Below the pieces are notes generated by a model. That model saw only the letters and a list, made by a program, of their open reading frames with translations. It did not search any database and was not told the DNA's origin. DNA of 64,000 nt from Nitrospirillum amazonense (GTDB taxonomy: Bacteria > Pseudomonadota > Alphaproteobacteria > Azospirillales > Azospirillaceae): contig NZ_VITN01000024.1 in assembly GCF_007828045.1 (NCBI RefSeq), positions 1 through 64,000 of the forward strand. Reading direction: 5' to 3'. This document shows, piece after piece, positions 1 to 8,466 of the stretch. The position numbers and the translations under genes are program-made. Each line of letters starts with the position of its first letter. Position 1 is the first letter of the stretch.

Positions 1-2830
1 GCTGGTGATGTTGCCCAGGCCCGACTGGCCGGTGAAGGTGCCGAACAAGGTGCCGTTAGAGCCCTGGATGGTCAGGGCGTTGGCCGAGGCGTTGATGATA
101 TTGCCGGCAATGACGCCGCTATTGGCCAGCACCCCGATGCTGCCGGTGTTGGACAAGGCGGTGGCGGCTGTGATGATGCCGCTGTTGCTGATGCTGCCCA
201 GCGTGCCGGCATTTTCCAGCGCGCGGACGACGCCGCTGATGGTGCCGGAATTGTTCAGGATGTTGAGGGCGGACGAATTCAGGACGGCGGACAGGCTGCC
301 GGTGATGGTGCCGCTGTTGTCGAACGCGACGATGGTGCCCGAATTGCGTACCGCGCGGGCGCCGGCGGTCACCAACCCCGCATTGTCGATGCTGCCGATC
401 ACGGCGGCGCTGAAATTGTAGAGCCCGACATCGCTATTGCCGGCGCCCCTGATCACGCTGTTATTGAGCAGCGTTCCGACAGTACCCCTGTTCACCATGC
501 CATAGGCGATGCCGCTGTTGGTGTTGCTGGCCAAGGTGCCGCTGTTGGTCAGCGTGCCGATGCTGCCCGTGGTCTGGACGGTGAGGGCGGTGCGGGCGGC
601 GGTGATCGCGCTGGTATTGTTCAGCGCACTCAGGACCGTGCCGATATAGTCGTTCAGGCTGACCGCCAGCAGGGCGTTGCCGATGGTGGTGCCCGTTACG
701 GCCAAGCCGCCGGTGGCCCCGACGATGGCCGCGCCGCTGGTCATGACGGCAACGCCGGTGTAGTTCGAGCCGGCGCCCCCTTGCACCATCGTGGCGGCCA
801 AATCGCCCACCAGGAAATTGCTGGTGCTGGCGACCGAGGAGACCACCGTGCCGCCGGTGAGGCTGGCAGCACCGCTGACCACCAGCGTGTTGTTTCCCAG
901 CGCCAGGGTGCCCGCTGTCTGGCTGTAGTTGCCGGTGATGCTGGTCAGCGTGGCCAGCGTCAGGGAAGCACCGGCGTTCACCGCCGTGTGGGTACCTATC
1001 GTACCCAACACCATATTGATGTCGTCATCCAGCAACAGGCTGCCGCTGCTGAAATACAGGTCGCTACGGTTATTGATGATGACGCCGTGGCCGTTGAACC
1101 CGGTCAGCGTTCCCGCCGTACCGCTGGCCCCGCCGGCGATGGTGAGCCCGATGGTCGTAGAATCTGAGATGGTGCCGGCGATGACGCCGCTGTTGACGAT
1201 GGTATAGACGAAGCCGCCGATGGCATAGGTGCCGCCAATGGTGCCGGTATTGGTCACGACGCTGACGGCACCGTTGCTGGCGATGCCGAACGCGGACCCC
1301 TGGATCAGGCCGCTATTGCTGATGGTGCCGATGGTCCCGCCGTTGGATCGGATGAAAATGGCATTCTGCGAACCTAGGATGGTACCGGCATTGACAACGG
1401 TGCTGATCGAGCCGAACGAGTGGATGCCATTGGTACCGGAAATGGTACCGCCAACGGAGTTGGCCACCGTTCCAACGGTGTTGAGGTTAAGCAGGGCGCC
1501 ATAGGCGCCGGAAATGGTGCCGCTGTTGCTCAGGACGCCGATGCTGCCGAGGTTATTAATGGCGACCGAGGTACCTTTAATAAGGCCGCTGTTAATGATC
1601 GTCCCGAACGTGCCGATCGCTTCGTTGTTCACCCCATAAAGCGAGCCGCTGATCGCGCCATTATTGATGATCGTCTTGACCGTGCCACTGGAATGGACGC
1701 CATAGGTGCCGAAGATGGTGCCGCCAATGGAATTGACGAACGTGTTGAAGATGCCGGTGTTGGCCACGCCGGCGGACGTGCCGAAAATCGTGCCGCTGTT
1801 GCGGACATCGCCAATCGTCTGTCCCGTGAAATTAAACAAGCCGTAGGCCGTGCCCTTGATCAGACCTTGGTTGATCAGCGTGCCCAGGGTGTTAAAGGAA
1901 TAAAGGCCGGTATTCCCGGCAAGGGTGCCGGAGATTGAATTCGTCAGGGTCAGGATCGTGCCGCCGTTGGCCACCCCCTGGGATGTCCCACCGAAGATCG
2001 TACCGGCGTTGGTCACGACATTGATCGTACCGCCGTTGGACAGGCCGTAATTGGCGCCGGTGATGGTGCCGCTGTTGGCCAGCGTGCCGATCGATTGCGG
2101 ATTGTTAATGGCGGTACCGGCGCTAATTATCCCCGAATCGGTATTGGTCAATATGCTGATAACGCCGGCATTGGAAACGCCGAACCCGTCCGCGATCGCC
2201 GCGCCGCGAATCACGCCGCTGTTGAGGAGCGACCCTATGGTCGCCGGAACAAAGACTTGATGGGGGCCGCTGAGAACGTTTTCGCCGGTGTTCAGCACAC
2301 CGATGGTGGAACCTGAAATCGTGCCGCCTACGGCGTTCGTGATTTGATCAAGCCCGCCGGTATTTTGAATGGCGGTGAATGAGCCGGTGATCTGGCCACT
2401 ATTTATAATGGCGCTGATCGTATTGACGTCATCTATGCCGATTGAACCGTAAATCGTGCCGCTGGCGACATTCTCGATGGTTCCGATGGTACCGCCACCG
2501 CTAAAAATGCCGGAACCTATGGTTCCGGTTATCCGGCCGCTATTGTAAATATGGTTCAGCCTTGAGCCATTAAATACACCGCTAACCGAACCGACAATGT
2601 TTCCGTTATTGACGAGGCTGTCCAATAGGCCACTGGTATAGATGGCCGTGGCGCCCGATATAGTGGCGTTCGCGCTATTAATCAGTGTGCCGATGGTGAT
2701 GGCATTGCCAATGCCATTTTTATTTCCAGTTCCCTGGATTAGGCCACTATTAATCAGATACCCAATCGTGCCACTATTGGAAATCGGGTATGCCGTCCCA
2801 TTGCTTATGGTGCCGCCATTGGCAAACGTC
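1..2830 (-). repeat. Degenerate tandem coding repeat of the adhesin passenger, period about 66 bp
   Basis: Each unit encodes about 20-23 residues. The common pattern is a short NSG(T/L/V)I turn, a GT/GS step, a variable AI/GV strand and a closing N-x-G-x-I strand. Units differ enough that there is no long exact repeat. The array is interrupted around 650-1150 by the divergent segment and then resumes. It encodes a beta-solenoid. Confidence 0.7.
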
Positions 2831-3030
2831 CCGACAGAGACGTTGGACAGAATTGTGTAGCCGTTCGACGTGCTGGCAATGGTGACCGAGGGCGTGGACG
2901 AAGAGATGGTGGTCAGTGCCGCCTGCCCATTGCGCGGCGCGGCCAAAGCCACACCCAACATCAGCAACGATGAACCGGCCTTCAGCAGAGCACGATTACG
3001 CCGGCCAATGACCCCAACCCCACGCGACAT
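1..3030 (-). CDS. Repeat-rich autotransporter-type adhesin, N-terminal 1010 codons (runs off the window)
   Basis: An uninterrupted minus-strand frame runs from an ATG at 3030 to the window edge, with no stop. The protein starts with a basic n-region and a hydrophobic core (residues about 12-32, key stretch LLKAGSSLLMLGVALA), which is a Sec signal peptide. The remainder is almost entirely an Asn/Ser/Gly/Thr/Ile-rich beta-helix repeat built on NSGTIxG-like units. A more divergent segment near codons 620-790 contains a run of the type YSQTAGTLALGNN, as in autotransporter-associated beta-strand repeats. This composition is typical of the surface passenger of type V secreted adhesins. The C-terminal barrel that would prove this lies outside the window, so a two-partner or other large repeat exoprotein is also possible. 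Plus-strand frames through this stretch are antisense shadows of the repeats. It is probably unrelated to the biosynthetic locus. Confidence 0.85.
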   Translation of the reverse strand, partial: MSRGVGVIGRRNRALLKAGSSLLMLGVALAAPRNGQAALTTISSSTPSVTIASTSNGYTILSNVSVGTFANGGTISNGTAYPISNSGTIGYLINSGLIQGTGNKNGIGNAITIGTLINSANATISGATAIYTSGLLDSLVNNGNIVGSVSGVFNGSRLNHIYNSGRITGTIGSGIFSGGGTIGTIENVASGTIYGSIGIDDVNTISAIINSGQITGSFTAIQNTGGLDQITNAVGGTISGSTIGVLNTGENVLSGPHQVFVPATIGSLLNSGVIRGAAIADGFGVSNAGVISILTNTDSGIISAGTAINNPQSIGTLANSGTITGANYGLSNGGTINVVTNAGTIFGGTSQGVANGGTILTLTNSISGTLAGNTGLYSFNTLGTLINQGLIKGTAYGLFNFTGQTIGDVRNSGTIFGTSAGVANTGIFNTFVNSIGGTIFGTYGVHSSGTVKTIINNGAISGSLYGVNNEAIGTFGTIINSGLIKGTSVAINNLGSIGVLSNSGTISGAYGALLNLNTVGTVANSVGGTISGTNGIHSFGSISTVVNAGTILGSQNAIFIRSNGGTIGTISNSGLIQGSAFGIASNGAVSVVTNTGTIGGTYAIGGFVYTIVNSGVIAGTISDSTTIGLTIAGGASGTAGTLTGFNGHGVIINNRSDLYFSSGSLLLDDDINMVLGTIGTHTAVNAGASLTLATLTSITGNYSQTAGTLALGNNTLVVSGAASLTGGTVVSSVASTSNFLVGDLAATMVQGGAGSNYTGVAVMTSGAAIVGATGGLAVTGTTIGNALLAVSLNDYIGTVLSALNNTSAITAARTALTVQTTGSIGTLTNSGTLASNTNSGIAYGMVNRGTVGTLLNNSVIRGAGNSDVGLYNFSAAVIGSIDNAGLVTAGARAVRNSGTIVAFDNSGTITGSLSAVLNSSALNILNNSGTISGVVRALENAGTLGSISNSGIITAATALSNTGSIGVLANSGVIAGNIINASANALTIQGSNGTLFGTFTGQSGLGNITS

Positions 3031-3297
3031 TAACGCCCCCAATAATGATTGCAGCGAATTGTTCGGCAGTCGAGATTCAGCCGCACGCCGCCAATGATAT
3101 ATCCTAAGGTATATACCCGGAATTTTTTCAATTATCAATCAAGTATAAATCTGTAGAATACGCTCTATATTCAGGAAGAAATTCAGTTAATGGGGTTCAC
3201 AAAGGATCACAAGCGGTCACATTTCATCTTAATTTATCACATTTTGGCTGGTTTATTGCTTAAGTGAATCCCCGTTGTGCTGAGTTGCTCCGAGCGC
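3031..3297. other. AT-rich intergenic region upstream of the adhesin
   Basis: About 270 bases much richer in A and T than the flanking genes, with no plausible gene on either strand. It presumably holds the promoter of the minus-strand adhesin starting at 3030. I could not single out a convincing -35/-10 pair. Confidence 0.4.
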
Positions 3298-3735
3298 TCA
3301 TGCGTCGCCGGTGTGAGCCGGCCGATCGTGTCCCCAATCGTGTCCCCAGGTGTAAAGGATCCGCCGGACTTCGCGCGGGAAGGCGAAGAACGGAATGACC
3401 TCTTGCCACGCCCGGGGCCAGGCCTTGCCGATGGCGGCGTGTTTCTCGCCCCGAGGCCCGGCCTCGAAGGCGGTCAACGCGGCCTCGGGCGCCTTGCGTC
3501 CATAGCCGTTACACCGATTGCCGCCATCATCATCCGCAAGATGATGATTCAGTTCCGCTTTCAAGGCAGGTTCTGTCAAAGCCTTCTTCAACGTCTCAAG
3601 CAGGCCGTTCTGTTCGAACGCCGTCTTGGTGTCAGCACCGGCCAGCAACTGGTCCAGGATCGCGTCTGGAATAACTGGCTCTTTGCGCCGGGCCATAGGG
3701 GCCTTCTTCTTGCTCACGATGACCCCGCCGAGCAC
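3298..3735 (-). pseudogene. Internally deleted IS256-family (mutator type) transposase remnant
   Basis: The frame encodes 145 residues. It opens with MARRKEPVIPDAILDQLL and continues through NGLLETLKKAL and NGYGRK, the usual N-terminus of IS256-family transposases. It then jumps directly to a stretch containing AFEAG, the AW(R/Q)EVIPFFAFP block and EVRRILYT, which in full-length enzymes lies near the end of the catalytic domain. Complete members are about 400 residues, so roughly 250 residues, including the DDE catalytic region, have been lost. The frame then ends in unrelated sequence. This is a dead insertion-sequence relic, not a mobile element. A start at the GTG at 3735 or at the downstream ATG (residue 14) is immaterial. 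It sits between the adhesin and the metabolite locus and marks past transposition near the boundary. Confidence 0.8.
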
Positions 3736-4335
3736 GAGCCGAAGGCCAGCGAAGCTAAATTCCTGGTGGTCCCCCCACTGTGGAGCACCGTCTACCTGGC
3801 GGCGCAGCCGCTCAAACCCTGACCGGCGAACCGGGCGCCGCTCAGCCAGTCACTCAGCGTGACTTAAATGAAGGTGCGGCCTGGGGCTCGGCGGGAGGGG
3901 AGGGCGGGCATTGATCGGACCTGACAGGAGGGGGCAGGCGTAAGTTGGGCTTCCTCGGTGGTCGCGGGCGTCAAACCGCGTCAGATCCGGCAAAGTTCCC
4001 TCCTGCAGTCCGCGCACTCGCCGCACATGCGCAACCTTGCGTATTGCGGGAGGGGCGGAGCATATGGAGCCTGGCCATTCGTCTATAATCCTGATGGATT
4101 ATTTTACTTCATTTGATGTTGCATGATTCTCACGCTATGATTGAGAAAAAGTCGATCCCGGCGATGGACGGGGCGAATGACGGCCGACGCGAACAATTCA
4201 ATCCTTTTGACATAGTCTTCATTCAGGGGACTAATCCGCCGTACAATCCAGTTTATATTTCCTTTGACTTGGCGCGCCTGGCGCAGCCATTTCGCTTTCG
4301 TTCACCGATTCAGTTTTAAAAATGGAGATGGATCC
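3736..4335. other. Intergenic stretch without a supported gene
   Basis: About 600 bases lie between the transposase relic and the hydrolase. A 68-codon frame at 4113-4319 has no recognisable motif and no convincing ribosome-binding site. The left part continues the GC-rich relic, and the part from about 4080 is AT-rich and is the likely promoter region of the hydrolase. Nothing else is visible. Confidence 0.4.
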
Positions 4336-5256
4336 ATGGCCTTCCAGCATTTATTGGGGGGGGTAGCCGTTGCCGCCACCATGTTGGTGATGGGCGCGGC
4401 GGCGGCGGCGGATGCGCCGAAGACGTCAAAGACTTTTTCCAGCGTGGTGGAAGGAACGGAGGCGCCGGCCGTTGTTATATTCATTCCTGGCCTATCCGCG
4501 CCGGGGGAAGTCTGGGATGGCGCCGTGGCCCATTTAAAGGGCCGGGCGCAAACTCATGTACTGACCTTGGCCGGTGCAGCCAACCAGGCGGCCTGGCAGT
4601 CCGACGCCTCACACGATAGCTTCACCAGAACGGTGGAGGATCAACTTGCCGACTACATCCGCGTCAAGGGATTGGTGCGTCCCATGATCGTGGGGCACAG
4701 CATCGGCGCCAACATCGCGCTAGAATTCGCGGAACGGTATCCCGACCTGGTTGGTAAGCTGGTACTGGTCGATGCCCTGCCGTTCCAGGCGCGCGTCTGG
4801 TTCAACATCGATTCCGTGACCCTGGCGAAGCCGCTGGCGACGGCGACCCGCCTGTCCATTAAATACCAGTCACGGGCGCGGTACGAGAAGTTCATTCGTG
4901 GCCCCTCCACGCGCAGTCAGGTGGCCAGCGACGCGGATTTCGAAAAGGTTGTCCGCTGGGGGCTGGCGGCGGACCAGTCGGCTGTGGCCGACACGATGTA
5001 TGAGGTGCTCACCACCGACCTGCGCCCCCAACTCGGCGCCTTCGCCGCTCCGACGCTGGTGGTGGAGACGTGGGCCGGCACGGAAGGCGCCACGCGCGAC
5101 CAAATCGAGCAGGAGTTCCACGCCCAGTACGCTGGCCTGCGGCGGGTGAAGTTCGCCATGTCGGAAACCGGCCATCACTTCGTCATGCTGGACGAACCGG
5201 ATTGGTTCAACCGACAGATCGACCAGAGCCTTTCCGACGACACGGCCGCCCGGTGA
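4336..5256 (+). CDS. Exported alpha/beta-hydrolase
   Basis: A 306-residue alpha/beta-hydrolase fold protein. The ATG at 4336 is preferred because GGAG lies 8 bases upstream and the protein then begins with a clean Sec signal peptide (hydrophobic residues 8-25 ending in AAAAA-DAP). The longer frame from 4264 would bury that signal. The strand before the oxyanion loop reads VVIFIPGLSAPGEVW. The nucleophile elbow is GHSIG with Ser122. The catalytic His is in the GHHFVMLDEP block near residue 280, and a plausible acid lies in the strand with LVVETWAG. The substrate cannot be told from sequence. An exported esterase or lactonase acting on the locus product is possible, but the gene sits outside the main operons and faces the DUF1801 gene, with an 11-base gap between their stops. 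Confidence 0.85.
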   Translation: MAFQHLLGGVAVAATMLVMGAAAAADAPKTSKTFSSVVEGTEAPAVVIFIPGLSAPGEVWDGAVAHLKGRAQTHVLTLAGAANQAAWQSDASHDSFTRTVEDQLADYIRVKGLVRPMIVGHSIGANIALEFAERYPDLVGKLVLVDALPFQARVWFNIDSVTLAKPLATATRLSIKYQSRARYEKFIRGPSTRSQVASDADFEKVVRWGLAADQSAVADTMYEVLTTDLRPQLGAFAAPTLVVETWAGTEGATRDQIEQEFHAQYAGLRRVKFAMSETGHHFVMLDEPDWFNRQIDQSLSDDTAAR

Positions 5257-5267
5257 CGGCGCCAGGT

Positions 5268-5747
5268 TCAGCCGCCCGGACCGGGCCGCCGGCGGGTGGG
5301 GGAGCGGGGCTTTATGATGCTGACTGACCGGTGACCGGGCGCTGGCGTGATGCCGCCATCGGCGATGGCTTGGTGCACAAGTTCCAGGACGTAGGGGTCG
5401 TCCAGGTCGCTTGTCGCGCCCAGGCGGATATGGCGCACCGACGTTCCCGACCCCACAAGCCTGCACTGTGGGTCGTGCAGCGCCGCGCCATTATGGAACC
5501 CGAGGTTCACATGCCCCGAATAGGCAGCGAGGTGGCAGAAGCCTTCACGCATGCTGGTCGTGAAGGAAAAGGCGATGGCGACCGCGTTGTACGAATCATA
5601 GATCAGTTCGTTGGCCTGCGGGGCCGTCCGCAGGATGAAGTCCCGGGCGGGCAGGAACAGCGCGCCCACAGGCGGCGGATACGCCGCCAGGTATTCCAGC
5701 AATTCGGCCGGCGGTGGGGCGACATCCTGGTGCTGGCTGTCCATCAT
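5268..5747 (-). CDS. DUF1801 (YdhG-like) domain protein
   Basis: A 159-residue cytosolic protein. The middle and end match the DUF1801 pattern: a Tyr-Asn-Ala motif near residue 53, followed by FCHLAAYSGHVNLGFHNGA, then L.GSGTSVRHIRL. Members are small proteins of unclear function, often near efflux or stress genes. No signal peptide or membrane segment is visible. It starts at tandem ATGs (5747 and 5744). The Arg/Pro-rich last 25 residues are probably a non-conserved tail. It is convergent with the upstream hydrolase and divergent from the MFS transporter, and nothing links it specifically to the biosynthetic genes. Confidence 0.75.
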   Translation of the reverse strand: MMDSQHQDVAPPPAELLEYLAAYPPPVGALFLPARDFILRTAPQANELIYDSYNAVAIAFSFTTSMREGFCHLAAYSGHVNLGFHNGAALHDPQCRLVGSGTSVRHIRLGATSDLDDPYVLELVHQAIADGGITPAPGHRSVSIIKPRSPTRRRPGPGG

Positions 5748-5887
5748 GGGCCGTCTTCCAGTGGGGCCCCCAAGGTCTCATTTGAAAAGTCGCGGTTCAA
5801 GAGCCTCCTGACGTTCCCGCCGCCCATGTTTGCCCGCCCATTGCCCGTGAACAGTCCGCCACACGCATCACTTTGAGGATTCGCCGC

Positions 5888-7177
5888 ATGCAAGCCGCCC
5901 CCGCGCAGTCGCGGAAGCACATGATCGCAGCCGTCCTGTCAATCATCTTCTTCGATTCCCTGGGCGCCGGGTTGATCATTCCGGCGTTGCCCGGCCTGCT
6001 TGAAACCTTCTCCGGCACCGGCCCGGCCCAGGTGAGCCTAACGTATGGAGGAATCATATCGCTCTATTCCGTCGGGCTGTTCATCGCCAGCCCCCTGTTG
6101 GGCCAGCTTTCCGACAGGTTCGGGCGCAAGCCCATCTTTATCGTCACGCTGACCGGCGCCATGGTCGACTACGCTATCATGGCGTCGTTTTCGTCGGTGG
6201 TGGCGCTGGCCGTGGGCCGTCTGCTGGCCGGCATATGTGGCGCCAACTTTCCCACCGCCTCGGCTTACCTCACCGATATCCTGCCACCGGAACGACGCGA
6301 CCACGGCTTCGGCTGGGTGGGGGCGGCATTTGGCTTGGGCTTCATCGTCGGCCCGGTTGTCGGTGGGCTGATGGCGGGGCTTGGCCTACGCGCACCGTTC
6401 TGGGGCGCCGCCGGGCTTGCGGCCGCCAACGCCCTCTTTTCCCTGCTGGTCTTGAGGGAAAGTCGGGTGCGGCCGGGGGGACGCCTCGAGGTGGAACCGG
6501 AAGCATACCCGGGAACGCGGCTGCCCCGGGGTGGCCTCAACCCGCTCGCTCCCCTTTTGCGCCTGTTTTCCGATCGCCAGTTCCAGCCCCTGCTGGCCGC
6601 CCTGCTGCTGTATCATCTGGCCATGCTGATGATACAGTCCATCTGGGTGTTGTTTACCCAGGTGCGTTTCGGCTGGACGGCGGCACAGGTAGGGCTTTCG
6701 CTGACCGTGTTTGGCCTGATGGCCGCGGTGGTGCAGGGCGGACTGGTGGGGCCGGTGTTGGGCCGCCTGGGCGGGCGGGCCGGTTTGCTCATTGGCCTGG
6801 CTGTGTCGGTGGCGGGCTGTCTGCTGTATGGTCTGGCGACGGCGGGCTGGCAGCTTTACGCCGTCCTTGTCGTCGCGTCGCTGGGCTGGCTGGTGCCACC
6901 GGCGATCCAGTCGCTGGCCTCGCGCGGTGTGGAGGCCGAGGCGCAGGGCATGCTTCAGGGCGGACTGATGGCCAGCTATGGCGGGGCCTCTGCCGTCGCG
7001 CCTGTCATCTCCACTGCTGTCTTCACCTGGGCCGACGGCGAACGCCATCCCGGCGCGGTGTTTTTCCTCGCCAGCGCGCTGGTCGCGGTCGCGTTCATGA
7101 TCGTGGCCCAGCGCCGGCCGGATGGGGCGCTGGAGGGGGCCACGGACGCCGTGACCGCGCGGCCGCGGGGCGGCTGA
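5888..7177 (+). CDS. MFS drug/proton antiporter, TetA-like
   Basis: A 429-residue inner-membrane protein with about 12 hydrophobic segments. The loop between helices 2 and 3 carries the major-facilitator motif A (GQLSDRFGRKP). Helix 4/5 has the GAxxGLGFIVGPxxGG pattern, the antiporter motif C typical of drug exporters such as TetA. The ATG at 5888 is chosen over a TTG at 5873 because GAGGA lies about 8 bases before it. It faces the P450 gene with a 44-base gap. Its position at the edge of a nonribosomal peptide locus suggests it carries the product or its acylated precursor across the inner membrane, but a general multidrug role cannot be excluded. It is the only obvious transporter in the window. 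Confidence 0.88.
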   Translation: MQAAPAQSRKHMIAAVLSIIFFDSLGAGLIIPALPGLLETFSGTGPAQVSLTYGGIISLYSVGLFIASPLLGQLSDRFGRKPIFIVTLTGAMVDYAIMASFSSVVALAVGRLLAGICGANFPTASAYLTDILPPERRDHGFGWVGAAFGLGFIVGPVVGGLMAGLGLRAPFWGAAGLAAANALFSLLVLRESRVRPGGRLEVEPEAYPGTRLPRGGLNPLAPLLRLFSDRQFQPLLAALLLYHLAMLMIQSIWVLFTQVRFGWTAAQVGLSLTVFGLMAAVVQGGLVGPVLGRLGGRAGLLIGLAVSVAGCLLYGLATAGWQLYAVLVVASLGWLVPPAIQSLASRGVEAEAQGMLQGGLMASYGGASAVAPVISTAVFTWADGERHPGAVFFLASALVAVAFMIVAQRRPDGALEGATDAVTARPRGG

Positions 7178-7221
7178 TGCGAACTTTTGGGGGGCAACTG
7201 CAGTCGTGACCCGCGTCCGCT

Positions 7222-8466
7222 CTATTCCCTCGTCCTTATGACCAGCCGCGTGGGGCCGCGCATGTGCGGATAACGCTGCCAGGCGATGACATCGCGCACC
7301 AGGCGCCGGCCGGCGATTAGCGGCGCCAGGCGCCCGAGGACGATTTCCAACTCCAGCAGAGCCAGATGCGACCCCAGGCAAAAGTGTGCGCCGCCGCCGA
7401 AGGCCAGCATGCTGAACTCCCCCCGCCGGATGTCCAGAGTTTCGGCCTGCGCCAGCATGCGCGGATCCCGTAGCGCCGCGCCCAAGAACAGATGCAGACG
7501 CCCACCCGCCGGGATGTGCGCGTCGCCCAGCCGCATGTCCGCCGCCGCGGTGCGGACAATCATCTGGACCGGTGCGTCATAGCGGGACAATTCCCGTGCC
7601 GCCTTTCCGGCGAGGTCGGGATGTGCGGCCAGCGCCGCAGCCTGATCAGGGTGGGTGGCGAGGGCGTTCAAGGCGTTGGCGATCAGGCTTTGCGCCGTGT
7701 CCTGTCCCACGCTGAGCAGCATGGCGCAGATAGCCATTGTCCATTCCCGGTCCAGGGTTCCCTCGGCCTCCAGATCCAGCAGCAGGGTGGCCAGGTCGTC
7801 GCGCGGACACCGCGTTCGCTGGGCCAACAGGTCAGCCACCAGATCGCGCAGTTCAGCGTATTGTCGGCCGATCAGCACATAACGCGCGAGGGGCAGGGGC
7901 TGTGTGAAGACGGTGAAGATCCCACTGGACAGGCGGGCCAGCTGCGCCGCGTCCACGTCTTCCCATCCCAGCATGAGGGCCGCGGCCAGGGCGGGGAGGG
8001 GACCCGCCAAGGCCGGCAGGACGTTGAGGCCGCCGTCCAGGGCTTCCGGCGTCAGGTGCGTGTCCACGTGGTTCCGCAGGATAGGGCGCAGTCTTTCCGC
8101 CGCAATCTTACTGAAATGGCGTGCAATCCGCCGGCGGGCGTCGCCGTGCGCCGGCTCGTCCATGAAGAACAACCAGTGGGCCAGCGCGTCGCACAGGGGG
8201 GCGACGTCGTCGTCGGCGGCGCCTTCCGAGGCGAGGCGGCGGACCCGGAGGGGCAGGTCATCGACCAGGCAGGCCGGATCTGCCAGAATTTGCTCTATTT
8301 CTCGGTGGCCGGTAACGATCCAATCGCGACCGAGGCACCCCGGCAGGCTGAACACCGGTGCCTGTTCCCGCAGCCGGCGGTAGGTGGGATAGGGATCCTC
8401 GATGAAACGGGGATCGAATGGGTTGAAGGTAGGGGCCCCGGCGGGCCGGATGTCAAAGGTGTCCAT
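7222..8466 (-). CDS. Cytochrome P450
   Basis: A 414-residue soluble bacterial P450 (monooxygenase). The haem-binding loop reads FGGGAHFCLGSHLA, with the thiolate ligand Cys363. The I-helix oxygen-activation motif is the SVGQDTAQS block (usual form AGxDT, here with a Val-Gly pair), and the K-helix ExxR pair is in ARELSRYDAP. Length and motifs are those of class I enzymes that need separate ferredoxin partners, none of which is visible here. The start overlaps the end of the FAAL gene by 14 bases, so the two are co-transcribed. P450s in such positions often hydroxylate a carrier-bound amino acid or acyl chain. Here the FAAL carrier domain or a megasynthase PCP is the likely docking site (inference). 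Confidence 0.92.
   Translation of the reverse strand: MDTFDIRPAGAPTFNPFDPRFIEDPYPTYRRLREQAPVFSLPGCLGRDWIVTGHREIEQILADPACLVDDLPLRVRRLASEGAADDDVAPLCDALAHWLFFMDEPAHGDARRRIARHFSKIAAERLRPILRNHVDTHLTPEALDGGLNVLPALAGPLPALAAALMLGWEDVDAAQLARLSSGIFTVFTQPLPLARYVLIGRQYAELRDLVADLLAQRTRCPRDDLATLLLDLEAEGTLDREWTMAICAMLLSVGQDTAQSLIANALNALATHPDQAAALAAHPDLAGKAARELSRYDAPVQMIVRTAAADMRLGDAHIPAGGRLHLFLGAALRDPRMLAQAETLDIRRGEFSMLAFGGGAHFCLGSHLALLELEIVLGRLAPLIAGRRLVRDVIAWQRYPHMRGPTRLVIRTRE

Noticed and set aside
5-2860. Several plus-strand frames rich in Met, Pro, Leu and Val or Gly, Ala and Asp through the first 3 kb
   Set aside because: They are antisense shadows of the repeat-rich minus-strand adhesin. Their composition follows the repeat and they have no ribosome-binding sites.
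4113-4319. 68-codon plus-strand frame before the hydrolase
   Set aside because: No recognisable motif, no convincing ribosome-binding site, and it lies in a probable promoter region.
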